Source: an uncultured Bacteroidota bacterium (GTDB lineage: Bacteria; Bacteroidota; Bacteroidia; Bacteroidales; P3). Taken from it: a DNA stretch of 64,000 nucleotides. The notes under the pieces were generated by a model that saw only the letters and a list, made by a program, of their open reading frames with translations, made no database searches and was not told the origin of the DNA. The DNA is taken from the NCBI GenBank assembly GCA_902778925.1, contig CACYZN010000009.1, forward strand, positions 1 to 64,000, read 5' to 3'. This document shows positions 7,030-15,345 of this stretch, in pieces (within the stretch, counting starts at the first letter, position 1; each line of letters starts with the position of its first letter). Made by a program: the position numbers and the translations under genes.

Positions 7030-8676
7030 TCAGCCTTTAATGTTGGGTTCTTCCAGGCCGAGGTGCTTCTTCTTGTCTACCACACGCAGGTAGAGAGCAA
7101 TCAGGCCTGCAGCCACACCGAGGGCGGCCAACATGACCAGAGCCCAGGTGTAGTCGAGCTCGGTAGCAGGGGTACCTTCGGGGTTGGTGTTCTCCAGCAC
7201 CTTGCCGATGAGCAGCGGGAAGAGCCAGAGGCCGATGTTCTGGATCCAGAAGATCAGAGCATAGGCCGAGCCGATGATCTTCTCGTCGACCAGCTTGGGC
7301 ACCGAGGGCCACAGAGCGGCGGGCACCAGCGAGAACGAGGCGCCGAGCACCAGGATTGTTACATAAGCCACGACGACGCCGCCCACAGCGTTGCCCTTGA
7401 AGCCGGGCAGGATGAAGGCGAAGGTGAGGTGGCAGAGGATAAGCAGCACCGAGCCGAGCAGCAGCATGGTGGCAGCCTTACCCTTGGTGTCGACATAGTT
7501 GCCCAGAATGGGGGTGATGGCCACAGCCAACAGCGGGAACACAGCGAAGATGGTCTCGGCGGTGCCACGCATATAGCCCATATAACAATAAACCACAAGA
7601 GCCACAACGGCCAAGCCCATCAGGCCATACTTGAGGTTCTTATTGGTCTTCATGAAATTGCTCGAGAACGAAGCGGCAGCCACCACCAGCATGAGGATGT
7701 ACTGCACGATGGTCACCGTGTTGCCGCCCCAGAAAGTATTGGGGTCGGCCTCGGTCAGCGTCAGGTTGCACTGCAGCATATTGACGGCATATTTCTGGAA
7801 GGGGAAGATGGCGCTGTAGTAGAGCACGCAAAGCAGGGCAACCAGCCAGAAACCAAGGCTGGAGAATATCTTGCCGAGGTCCTTGATCTTGAAGGGGTCG
7901 TCCTTCTCTTCGGCCTCGCCGGTCTGGGCGTCGAGTTTCTTGTCCATGAAGAAGTACACGATGAACATGATGAGGGCGATGCAGAGCAGCACCACGCCGA
8001 AAGCCACCGAGCGGCTGACGTTGACCTCGCCGCCGAGCTTGGCGAAGAAGGGCGAGAAAATCATGCAGGTAGCCACACCCAAGCGGGCCAGAGCCATCTC
8101 GGAGCCCATAGCCAGTGCGGTCTCGCGGCCTTTGAACCACTTCACAATACCACGGCTCACCGTGATGCCGGCCATCTCGCAGCCGCAGCCGAAGATCATA
8201 AAGCCGCAGGCAGCCAACTTGGCCGAGGCAGGCATGCCACGATAGAACGGGGCCACGCCGATTTCGTCGAACAGGGGTATGTAGTTGAGGTTATTGGTGA
8301 ACCAGTTGTAGAGGGCTGTGTGGTTGCCCATCTCGTCGACGCCGATGAACGACTCGCTGATGGCGAAGTACTTGATAATACCGCCCACCAGCATCACAGC
8401 GCCCGAAAGCACTGCGGTGAAGCGCACACCCATCTTGTCGAGGATGATACCGGCGAAGATAAGGAAGAACACGAAGACATTGAGGAACACCTCCGAGCCC
8501 TGCATGGTGCCGAAAGCTAGGCTATCCCACCCACGGGTCTCTTGCATAAGGTCCTTGATAGGCGACAAGATGTCCATAAATACGTAGCTACAGAACATAG
8601 CCAACGCCAAAAGCAGAAGAGCAATCCAACGCATGGCCGGATTGTCGCGCAATGTTTTAATAGTTGTTTGTGTCAT
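7030..8676 (-). CDS. Major facilitator superfamily transporter
   Basis: A 548-aa inner-membrane protein with roughly 12-14 hydrophobic spans, starting MTQTTIKTLRDNPAMRWIALLLLALAMFCSYVFMDILSP. The central loop (around AEEKDDPFKIKDLG) is charged and cytosolic, dividing the two six-helix halves. Motifs such as GIILDKMGVRF and VKWFKGRETALAMG fit the MFS loop 2-3 signature and a paired helix. It resembles MFS proteins common in gut Bacteroidetes that have no assigned substrate, and I cannot name the cargo. It opens the operon that continues with hydF, folA, cinA, DUF486 and the beta-mannosidase, and a TATCTTTG promoter lies just upstream. Confidence 0.85.
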   Translation of the reverse strand: MTQTTIKTLRDNPAMRWIALLLLALAMFCSYVFMDILSPIKDLMQETRGWDSLAFGTMQGSEVFLNVFVFFLIFAGIILDKMGVRFTAVLSGAVMLVGGIIKYFAISESFIGVDEMGNHTALYNWFTNNLNYIPLFDEIGVAPFYRGMPASAKLAACGFMIFGCGCEMAGITVSRGIVKWFKGRETALAMGSEMALARLGVATCMIFSPFFAKLGGEVNVSRSVAFGVVLLCIALIMFIVYFFMDKKLDAQTGEAEEKDDPFKIKDLGKIFSSLGFWLVALLCVLYYSAIFPFQKYAVNMLQCNLTLTEADPNTFWGGNTVTIVQYILMLVVAAASFSSNFMKTNKNLKYGLMGLAVVALVVYCYMGYMRGTAETIFAVFPLLAVAITPILGNYVDTKGKAATMLLLGSVLLILCHLTFAFILPGFKGNAVGGVVVAYVTILVLGASFSLVPAALWPSVPKLVDEKIIGSAYALIFWIQNIGLWLFPLLIGKVLENTNPEGTPATELDYTWALVMLAALGVAAGLIALYLRVVDKKKHLGLEEPNIKG

Positions 8677-8714
8677 ATCGTTTTATTTTATGTTAATATT
8701 AGCGTTAAGCGCTG

Positions 8715-8722
8715 CAAAGATA
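8715..8722 (-). promoter_or_regulatory. Promoter of the MFS-hydF-folA-cinA operon (TATCTTTG)
   Basis: The minus strand reads TATCTTTG at 8722-8715, followed by GCAGCGC, the common context of Bacteroidetes promoters. It lies 38 bp upstream of the MFS start codon. No clear TTG is visible at 19-21 nt spacing. Confidence 0.65.
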
Positions 8723-8771
8723 CAACAATTTTCCAATACAGCGAAAAAAAAGTGCACCTGTGTGCTAACAC

Positions 8772-9215
8772 TCACACCATCAGCGCCACCAGTTGCTCCA
8801 AGCAACGGCGGTCGGTCTCGTCGAAGGTGGCGAGGTGCCGACTGTCGATGTCGAGCACGGCTACCACCACGCCGTCCACGAGCATGGGCACCACGACCTC
8901 GCTCTTCGACTCGGAGCTGCAGGCTATGTGTCCGGCGAACTGTTCCACGTCGGGTACCACCAGTGTGCGACGCTCTTTCCAGGCCGTGCCGCACACGCCG
9001 CGGCCGAAGCCTATATGCACGCATGCCAGCGGTCCCTGGAAGGGTCCGAGCACCAGCTCGTCGCCGACCACGCGGTAGAAGCCCGTCCACCAGAAGCCGA
9101 ACTCGTGGTGCAACAAAGCGCTTACGTTGGCCATCTTGGCCGTCATATCTTTCTCGCCCTCACAGAGGGCGGCCACCTGCGGGAGCAGGTGGCCGTAGCG
9201 TTCCTCTTTTGTCAT
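8772..9215 (-). CDS. msrC: Free methionine-(R)-sulfoxide reductase (GAF domain)
   Basis: A 147-aa single GAF-domain protein. It carries GPFQGPLACVHIGFGRGVCGTAW and DVEQFAGHIACSSESKSEVVVP. The three cysteines C65, C75 and C99 have the same spacing (10 and 24 residues) as the catalytic and resolving cysteines of the E. coli fRMsr enzyme. It reduces free methionine-R-sulfoxide in the cytosol. I chose the ATG at 9215 (MTKEERYGHLL), which aligns with the start of known family members. A start at 9236 would overlap the upstream gene. It follows the flavoprotein fusion after 7 nt and is probably co-transcribed with it. Confidence 0.9.
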   Translation of the reverse strand: MTKEERYGHLLPQVAALCEGEKDMTAKMANVSALLHHEFGFWWTGFYRVVGDELVLGPFQGPLACVHIGFGRGVCGTAWKERRTLVVPDVEQFAGHIACSSESKSEVVVPMLVDGVVVAVLDIDSRHLATFDETDRRCLEQLVALMV

Positions 9216-9222
9216 CGTTTGC

Positions 9223-12200
9223 TTATTTGAATGCATTCTCGCTCAATCCCTTGCCACTCAGCGCCAGGTCTTTCATGTAGCCTGGCACCTCGCGACCGAG
9301 GTACTTGTCGACGTAGAGCTTGGCCAGGTACTGGCCCAGCATGAAGCCGTGGCCGCGCAGACCGGTGAGCAGGCCCACCTCGGGGTCGACGATGTAGCGC
9401 GGCTCGGTGTAGCGACCGGCCCAGCAGGCCAGGAAGCTCACCTCGCGCAGGTTGGGCAGCCACTCGGCAAAGACCTCGCTCACTATCTCCAGGAACTCCT
9501 TGCTGTTGTACTTGATGTTCTGTCGAGTCTCGTAGGCGTCGGTGTCGGGGCTGGCGCAGCCTATTATCTGGCCCGTATGCTCGAACTGCTGGCCGTAGAC
9601 AGCGCTGAAACCACGGTAGTGGCGGCGGTCGATAATCATGTCGAGGGCGCGGCCGCCGGGTCCCATCAGCGGCAGGCGGCGGGTGATGAAGGCCTGGTGC
9701 TTGACGGGATAGAGGCCGGTGTCGATGCCGAGCATGTCGGTGAATTTCTCGGCGCCCCAGCCCATGGCGTTGACGAAGTGGTCGCAGGTGTACTCGATGT
9801 AGTGACCCTCGTGGTTGCGCACCAGCGCCACCACCTTGTCGTCCTTGCGGGCCACGCTGAGCAGCTCGCAGTCCTCGTAGTAGCGGCCGCCGAGCGAGAC
9901 GCCTATGCCGCGTATGTAGTCGATGACGCGGCCCGGGGTGGCCTGCCAGCAGTCGCGGGTGATGAGGGCGTGGCTGTAGGTGTCGCGACTGTCGTCCCAC
10001 AGCGGCGAAATCTCTTTCTTGAAGTCCTTGCGCTCCACCATGTAGGCGTCGCTCCAGGCCCGCGAGGCGTCGAGGGCGCGGTAGGTGGCGTCGTCGTGCA
10101 CCAGGTTCACGTATGTGGTGGGCTTGTAGTTGATGTTGTGTACAGACTGTATCTGGCGGAATATCTCGTGGCTGTGCTGTGCGATGTCGGCGATGTCGGG
10201 GTTGCTGAAGGCCGGACGGCCGCCACCGATGTTGCGCCACGAGGCGCCGCGGCTCCAGTTGACCATGACGGGCTTCAGGCCTGCCTCGCTGAAGTAGCGG
10301 AAGAGGCCGCTGCCCGCTATGCCGCCGCCGGCTATGAACACGCGCACCTGCTCGTGCTGCACCTCGTTGCCCTTGGGGAATACAAACACCTCCTTGCGGC
10401 CCTCGGTGTATACGTCGCCCAGGCTCACCTGGTTCGACAACGGGGCGCGGGGCGTGGCCTCGCCGGTGAGCTCGATGCCGTGGGCGCGCAGCAGCTGGCG
10501 CGCACGCGCTATGCAGCGCTTGCCGCGGCAGGGGCCCATGCCCATGCGGGTGATGTGCTTCAGCTCGTCGACCGATATGTAGCGGCGGTCGCCCACCACG
10601 TCGAGTATCTGCTGGTCGGTAATGTCCTCGCAGTGGCAGATGTATGTAGGTGAGGGCTGAGAGGTGTGAGGTGAAAGGTGTGTAGTCTCGTCCGTTTCGC
10701 CTTTCGCCTTCGACCTTCCACCTTTCGGCAGGAAGCCCTTGATGTCGGTCATCTGGCCGTCGACCTGCTCGACCTTGACACGGGCCACGTTGGTCTTGTT
10801 GTCCTTCACCAGCACTTTCTCGACGGTACCCTCGCCTATCTTGCGGCCGTTGTTGTCGACCAGCTCGACGGCCACGCCCTCGTCGACCTTGTACTCGACG
10901 GGCAGGAAGCACCACTGTTTCTGCATGTTGTAGCCAAAGATGGCCAGGCCTGGGCAGTGGTTGACGCACTCCATGCAGCCGATGCACTTGTCGTAGTCGA
11001 CGGTCGGGGTGCTCGAGGTGGTGGGTTTGCTTATGGCGTGCTGCGGGCAGCTGAAGGTGCAGGGGTTGCAGGCAAAGCCGTAGAGGCAGTCGAGCTGCAC
11101 GAAGGGTCTGGCGGCCATGCGCTCGGCCGACGGCAGGTCGGGCCGCTCCTTGAGGCGCACGGGGTGCTGCTGCGAGTCGATGTACTGGCGCGAGAGGTCG
11201 AGGTACTCGTCGTAGTCGAAGCGCAGCCCGAGGTCCTGTGCCACGTCGTAGGCGGCCTGGCGGCCACGCAGCACGGCGCTGGTGCCTTCGCCGATGCGCA
11301 CCGCGTCGCCGGCGCCGAACACACGGTGGCCGAAGAGCTCGCGGCCCTTGACAAGCAGCTGGTTGTCGGGCACCAGTCCGGTGCAGATATTTATGATGTC
11401 TATGTCGTCGACCACCTGCTCGGTGCCGGGCACAGGCTTGAAGTTCTCGCAGCGGGCTATGACGGCGCCGGTGATGCCGGTGTGGTCGGCGTTGGGGATG
11501 GCGCGCACCAGGGTGTAGCCAGTCATGATGGGTATGCCGAGGCGGCGCACGCGGTTGGCCTGCACGGGGAAGCCGCCCTCGCGGGGCATGGCCTCGATGA
11601 TGGCCTTGATTTCGGCGCCGGCCTGCATGCCTTGGTACGAGGTGAGGTAGCCTATGTTGCCGGCACCCACGGTGAGCACGCGCTTGCCCAGCAGCATGTG
11701 TTCCTGGTTCATCATCTTCTGGAAGACGGCGGCGGTGTATACGCCCGGCACGTCGTCGTTCTCGAAGGCGGGCATGAAGGGCACGGCGCCCGTGGCCACC
11801 ACCAGGTACTGGGCGTCGACGTAGGCCATCTCGCCGGTCACGCTGTTCTTGATGGCGATGCGCGGCCCCTCGAGGATGTCCCACACGGTGTAGTTGAGCA
11901 GTATGCCCTCCTGGCTGTCGCCGGCCAGTGTCTTGGCAATGTCGAAACCACGCATGCCGCCGTATTTCTTCTCGCGCTCGAAGAAGAAGAACTGGTGGGT
12001 CTGCATGTTGAACTGGCCGCCGATGCGCGCGTTGCTGTCGATGACGAGGTTGTCGACCCCGAAGGCCTTCAGCTGCTCGCGGCAGGCCAGGCCGGCGGGG
12101 CCGGCGCCTATGATGGCTACCGTGGTCTTGTATATCTTCAGAGCATCGACGTTGCGGGGACGGGCCGGTGCCTCGAAGGTGACGCCAGGCAGGTCGGCCT

Positions 12201-12486
12201 CGTGGGTGATGAGGCGCACCTCGCGCACCCCGTCGACGGGAGTGATGCAGATGCGGCGCACCCGGCCGTCGACCAACATCTCGCAGGCGCCGCATTTGCC
12301 GATGCCGCACTCGAGCGAGCGGTTGCGCCCGTCGAGCGAATGGCTGTGCACCGGATAGCCGGCCTCGTGCAACGCCTTGGCTATCGTGTAGCCACGGCGA
12401 CCCTGCACCTTGTGTCCTTCGAACATAAACTCTGTCAACTCGGCCTGCGGTATGTCGAGTATGGGATGCTCTTTGATTTCGTACAT
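9223..12486 (-). CDS. Multidomain iron-sulfur flavoprotein oxidoreductase (HcnABC/opine-oxidase-like fusion)
   Basis: A 1087-aa fusion. In order: a plant-type 2Fe-2S domain (C60-x4-C65-x2-C68-x11-C80); an FAD/NAD-disulfide oxidoreductase domain (VAIIGAGPAG about 123-132, AGDAVRIGEGT); a ferredoxin region with ACNPCTFSCP and CIGCMECVNHCP (about 480-530); a BFD-like 2Fe-2S domain (ICHCEDIT ... GPCRGKRC, about 615-660); and a DAO-type FAD domain (VFIAGGGIAGSGLF, about 715 onward). The order mirrors the separate subunits of hydrogen-cyanide synthase HcnABC and of sarcosine, proline or opine dehydrogenases, so it probably oxidises a secondary amine or amino acid. The substrate is unknown. A palindromic repeat insert (about residues 587-613) separates the ferredoxin part from the BFD domain. 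The promoter is at 12545-12552 and the gene is followed by msrC. Confidence 0.85.
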   Translation of the reverse strand: MYEIKEHPILDIPQAELTEFMFEGHKVQGRRGYTIAKALHEAGYPVHSHSLDGRNRSLECGIGKCGACEMLVDGRVRRICITPVDGVREVRLITHEADLPGVTFEAPARPRNVDALKIYKTTVAIIGAGPAGLACREQLKAFGVDNLVIDSNARIGGQFNMQTHQFFFFEREKKYGGMRGFDIAKTLAGDSQEGILLNYTVWDILEGPRIAIKNSVTGEMAYVDAQYLVVATGAVPFMPAFENDDVPGVYTAAVFQKMMNQEHMLLGKRVLTVGAGNIGYLTSYQGMQAGAEIKAIIEAMPREGGFPVQANRVRRLGIPIMTGYTLVRAIPNADHTGITGAVIARCENFKPVPGTEQVVDDIDIINICTGLVPDNQLLVKGRELFGHRVFGAGDAVRIGEGTSAVLRGRQAAYDVAQDLGLRFDYDEYLDLSRQYIDSQQHPVRLKERPDLPSAERMAARPFVQLDCLYGFACNPCTFSCPQHAISKPTTSSTPTVDYDKCIGCMECVNHCPGLAIFGYNMQKQWCFLPVEYKVDEGVAVELVDNNGRKIGEGTVEKVLVKDNKTNVARVKVEQVDGQMTDIKGFLPKGGRSKAKGETDETTHLSPHTSQPSPTYICHCEDITDQQILDVVGDRRYISVDELKHITRMGMGPCRGKRCIARARQLLRAHGIELTGEATPRAPLSNQVSLGDVYTEGRKEVFVFPKGNEVQHEQVRVFIAGGGIAGSGLFRYFSEAGLKPVMVNWSRGASWRNIGGGRPAFSNPDIADIAQHSHEIFRQIQSVHNINYKPTTYVNLVHDDATYRALDASRAWSDAYMVERKDFKKEISPLWDDSRDTYSHALITRDCWQATPGRVIDYIRGIGVSLGGRYYEDCELLSVARKDDKVVALVRNHEGHYIEYTCDHFVNAMGWGAEKFTDMLGIDTGLYPVKHQAFITRRLPLMGPGGRALDMIIDRRHYRGFSAVYGQQFEHTGQIIGCASPDTDAYETRQNIKYNSKEFLEIVSEVFAEWLPNLREVSFLACWAGRYTEPRYIVDPEVGLLTGLRGHGFMLGQYLAKLYVDKYLGREVPGYMKDLALSGKGLSENAFK
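10646..10728. repeat. In-frame palindromic insert in the flavoprotein gene
   Basis: Plus strand: AGGTG/GAGGTGTGAGGTGAAAGG words, a short loop, then CGCCTTTCG, CCTTCGACC and TTCCACCTTTCGG words, so the two sides can pair imperfectly. On the coding strand it encodes KAKGETDETTHLSPHTSQP and neighbours, low-complexity and unlike either adjacent domain. A nearly identical peptide is encoded by the first insert in cca. Confidence 0.85.
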
Positions 12487-12544
12487 AGTGTATTGTTTTA
12501 TGGATTAATAGCTTACAGCGAAATATCGTTGAATTACATCACCG

Positions 12545-12575
12545 CAAAGGTAGAAACATTTGTCGAAAAATGCAA
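12545..12575 (-). promoter_or_regulatory. Promoter of the flavoprotein-msrC operon (TTG-N20-TACCTTTG)
   Basis: The minus strand has TACCTTTG at 12552-12545 and a TTG at 12575-12573, a complete Bacteroidetes -33/-7 pair with a 20-nt spacer. The start codon is 59 bp downstream of the -7 element. Confidence 0.75.
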
Positions 12576-12639
12576 CTTTTTTTCAAAAAACTTTCCTCCT
12601 CCCGCCCCCGACCAAACCCCTCTCCCACCCCTTCCCCAC

Positions 12640-12810
12640 CTGCTCCGGTCCGGTCGTTCTTATGTCGTTCTTATGTATTTCTTATGTCGTATTTATGTTT
12701 AAAACATAAGAAATACATAAGAAATACATAAGAAGTACATAAGAACTACCGGAGGGGATCCGGAGAGGATGGCCGGAGGGACTGGTTTTCAGGGCTATAG
12801 GAGGGCGAGG
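12640..12810. repeat. Intergenic palindromic repeat E2 (11-bp unit type A)
   Basis: The palindrome at 12650-12752 is bounded by CCGG on both sides and built from TTCTTATGTAT-type units around GTTTAAAAC. To the right is the asymmetric flank GGCCGGAGGGACTGGTTTTC (12771-12790), nearly identical to the flank of E3 and pointing to topA. The rest of 12487-13005 is G-rich without recognisable genes, apart from the flavoprotein promoter and a weak topA promoter. Confidence 0.85.
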
Positions 12811-12949
12811 GGAAATAGCGGGAAAGCGGCGGAAGGCGCAGGCGGCAGCATGCTGGCCGACAGGCAGTTGCAGTGGCCGGTGCGGAAAAAGGGGCCGTCG
12901 GAGGGGGCGGGGTGCTAAAAAAATATTATGGTTTATACAATAAATAAAA

Positions 12950-12957
12950 TATATTTA
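12950..12957 (+). promoter_or_regulatory. Possible topA promoter (TATATTTA)
   Basis: TATATTTA differs from the TAnnTTTG consensus only in the last base and lies 48 bp upstream of the topA ATG. It is the only candidate in the region. No convincing -33 TTG is seen. Confidence 0.4.
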
Positions 12958-13005
12958 CGTTTCCCCCTTCGTCGAGAGACGAACAAAAAAGAAAAACAAC
13001 AATAT

Positions 13006-15345
13006 ATGAAGAACCTTGTAATTGTAGAGTCGCCGGCCAAGGCCAAGACCATCGAGAAGTTCCTTGGCAAGGACTACACCGTCAAGTCGAGCTATGGCCA
13101 CATACGCGACCTGGCCAAGAAAGAGATGAGCATCGACGTGGAGAACCACTACGAGCCGCAGTACCAGATAAGCGACGACAAGCGCGCGCTGGTGAGCGAG
13201 CTGAAGAAAGCCGTGGCGAGCGCCGAGCAGGTGTGGCTGGCATCCGATGAGGACCGCGAGGGAGAGGCCATAGCATGGCACCTGCAGGAGACCTTGAAGC
13301 TCGACCCTGCCACCACGCAGCGCATCGTGTTCAACGAAATCACCAAGACGGCCATACTGCACGCCATCGAGAATCCGCGCCAGATCGACATGAACCTGGT
13401 CGACGCCCAGCAGGCACGCCGCGTGCTCGACCGGCTGGTGGGCTACGAGATAAGCCCCATACTGTGGAGCAAAATCAAGCCGGCGCTGAGCGCAGGCCGC
13501 GTGCAGAGCGTCGCCGTACGCCTCATCGTCGAGCGCGAGAACGAAATCAAGGCCTTCGAGAGCAAGCCCTACTTCCGCGTGACGGCCCAGTTCCGCCCGG
13601 TCGACTCGAACAAGGTGCTCAACGCCACCCTGAACCGCCACTTCGACACCGAGGCCGAGGCCGAAGCCTTCCTGCAAAGCATCGTGGACGCCAGCTTCAA
13701 GGTGAGCCGCATCGAGACCAAGCCCGCCCGCCGCACCCCGGCACCCCCCTTCACCACCAGCACCCTGCAGCAGGAAGCCAGCCGCAAGCTGGGCTTCAGC
13801 GTGGCACGCACCATGCAGGTGGCCCAGCAGCTGTACGAAAGCGGATACATCACCTACATGCGTACCGACAGCGTCAACCTGAGCGAACTGGCCCTCTCGA
13901 TGGCAAAGAAGGAGATTGAAAGCCAGTACGGCGCCGAATACGTGAAGACCCGCCGCTACCAGACCAAGACCAAAGGCGCCCAGGAGGCCCACGAAGCCAT
14001 ACGCCCCACCGACCTCACCGCCCAGAGCATCAACACCGAGAGCGCCCAGCGCCGCCTCTACGAGCTCATCTGGAAGCGCACCGTGGCCAGCCAGATGGCC
14101 GACGCCGAAATCGAGAAGACCGAGATAGAGATAAGCATAAGCAACACCGCCGACAGCAACCCGGCACTCGCCTTCGGCTGCACCGGCGAGCAGGTGAAGT
14201 TCGACGGCTTCCTGAAGGTGTACATGGAAGGCACCGACGACGAGGACGACGGCCCGACCGCCGACCTGCTGCCCCGCCTGCCCGAGGGCACACGCCTCAG
14301 CATCGAGAACTGCGAGGCCGCCCAGCACTACACCCAGCACCCGCCGCGCTACACCGAGGCCAGCCTCGTCAAGAAACTCGAGGACCTCGGCATCGGCCGC
14401 CCCTCGACCTACGCCCCCACCATCAGCACCATCCTCAAGCGCGAATACATCATCAAGGAAGACCGCGAAGCCGAACCCCGCCAGTGCGTGGTGCTCAGCC
14501 TCAAGGGAGGCGCCGTGAAGCGCACCGAACGCACCGAGAAAGGCTTCGCCGAGAAGGGCAAACTCTTCCCCACCGACATCGGATGCGTGGTGAACAACTT
14601 CCTGATGGACCACTTCAACGACATCATGGACTACAACTTCACCGCCACCGTCGAGAAAGACTTCGACGACATAGCCGCCGGCAAGAAAGACTGGCGCAAG
14701 GTGATAGACACCTTCTACATACCCTTCCACAAGAACATACGCCAGACCCAGCAGACCTCGCAGCGCACCACCGGCAGCCGCCTGCTCGGCGTCGACCCCG
14801 CCAGCGGCAAGAACGTCTACGCCAAGATAGGACGCTTCGGCACCCTGGTGCAGATCGGCGACACCAACAGCGACGAGAAGCCCCGCTTCGCCAGCATGAA
14901 GAAAGGCCAGAGCATCGAGACCATCACCCTCGACGAAGCCCTCGGCCTCTTCAACCTGCCCCGCACCCTCGGCCAGTACGAGGACAAGGAGGTCATGGTG
15001 AGCATCGGCAAGTTCGGCCCCTACGTGCGCCACAACAACAAGTTCTACTCGCTCGGCAAGAACGACGACCCCTACGAGGTAGGCCTCGAACGCGCCATCG
15101 AGATTATCAACATCAAGCGCGCCGCCGAACAGCAGAAGGAAGAGCTGAAGAAGATATACCCCCACGAGATAGGCACCCACGACGGCGACGCCATCACGGC
15201 CAACATAGGCCGCTTTGGCCCCTACCTCACCTACCGCGGCGACAACTTCCGCCTCGGCAAAGAGGTCGACCCGCTGAAGCTCTCGGTCGACGACGCAGTG
15301 CAGATCATCACCAACACAAGCAAGAAAAGAAGCCGCCGGAAGTGA
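13006..15345 (+). CDS. topA: DNA topoisomerase I (type IA)
   Basis: A 779-aa enzyme that relaxes negative supercoils by single-strand passage. The N-terminal Toprim domain starts MKNLVIVESPAKAKTIEKFLG and carries SDEDREGEAIAWH. The catalytic tyrosine is Y284 in the conserved YITYMRTDS. The active-site core continues through EAHEAIRPTD and IGRPSTYAPTI. The C-terminus lacks zinc-finger cysteines and instead has repeated Topo C-terminal modules (AKIGRFGTLVQIG, VSIGKFGPYVRH, ANIGRFGPYLTY). I start at 13006 because a longer frame adds 26 residues upstream of the conserved opening. It is the first gene of a seven-gene operon and its TGA overlaps the next gene's GTG. Confidence 0.97.
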   Translation: MKNLVIVESPAKAKTIEKFLGKDYTVKSSYGHIRDLAKKEMSIDVENHYEPQYQISDDKRALVSELKKAVASAEQVWLASDEDREGEAIAWHLQETLKLDPATTQRIVFNEITKTAILHAIENPRQIDMNLVDAQQARRVLDRLVGYEISPILWSKIKPALSAGRVQSVAVRLIVERENEIKAFESKPYFRVTAQFRPVDSNKVLNATLNRHFDTEAEAEAFLQSIVDASFKVSRIETKPARRTPAPPFTTSTLQQEASRKLGFSVARTMQVAQQLYESGYITYMRTDSVNLSELALSMAKKEIESQYGAEYVKTRRYQTKTKGAQEAHEAIRPTDLTAQSINTESAQRRLYELIWKRTVASQMADAEIEKTEIEISISNTADSNPALAFGCTGEQVKFDGFLKVYMEGTDDEDDGPTADLLPRLPEGTRLSIENCEAAQHYTQHPPRYTEASLVKKLEDLGIGRPSTYAPTISTILKREYIIKEDREAEPRQCVVLSLKGGAVKRTERTEKGFAEKGKLFPTDIGCVVNNFLMDHFNDIMDYNFTATVEKDFDDIAAGKKDWRKVIDTFYIPFHKNIRQTQQTSQRTTGSRLLGVDPASGKNVYAKIGRFGTLVQIGDTNSDEKPRFASMKKGQSIETITLDEALGLFNLPRTLGQYEDKEVMVSIGKFGPYVRHNNKFYSLGKNDDPYEVGLERAIEIINIKRAAEQQKEELKKIYPHEIGTHDGDAITANIGRFGPYLTYRGDNFRLGKEVDPLKLSVDDAVQIITNTSKKRSRRK

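Noticed and set aside
9212..12310. A 1032-codon minus-strand frame overlapping the flavoprotein
   Set aside because: It is Arg/His/Pro-rich with no recognisable motif, the usual product of reading GC-rich coding DNA in the wrong frame.
10678..12702. A 674-codon plus-strand open frame opposite the flavoprotein gene
   Set aside because: It is a shadow of the GC-rich codon pattern: Ala/Val/His/Gly-rich, no domain motifs, while the opposite strand has clear cluster and flavin motifs.
12955..15180. A 741-codon frame antisense to topA
   Set aside because: Composition is typical of a shadow frame, and topA is unmistakable on the plus strand.
15342..15345. An extended frame from 14484 as the start of the GT2 fusion protein
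   Set aside because: The first 286 codons lie inside topA in another frame and encode Arg/His/Pro-rich nonsense. The GTG at 15342 directly precedes the conserved strand.
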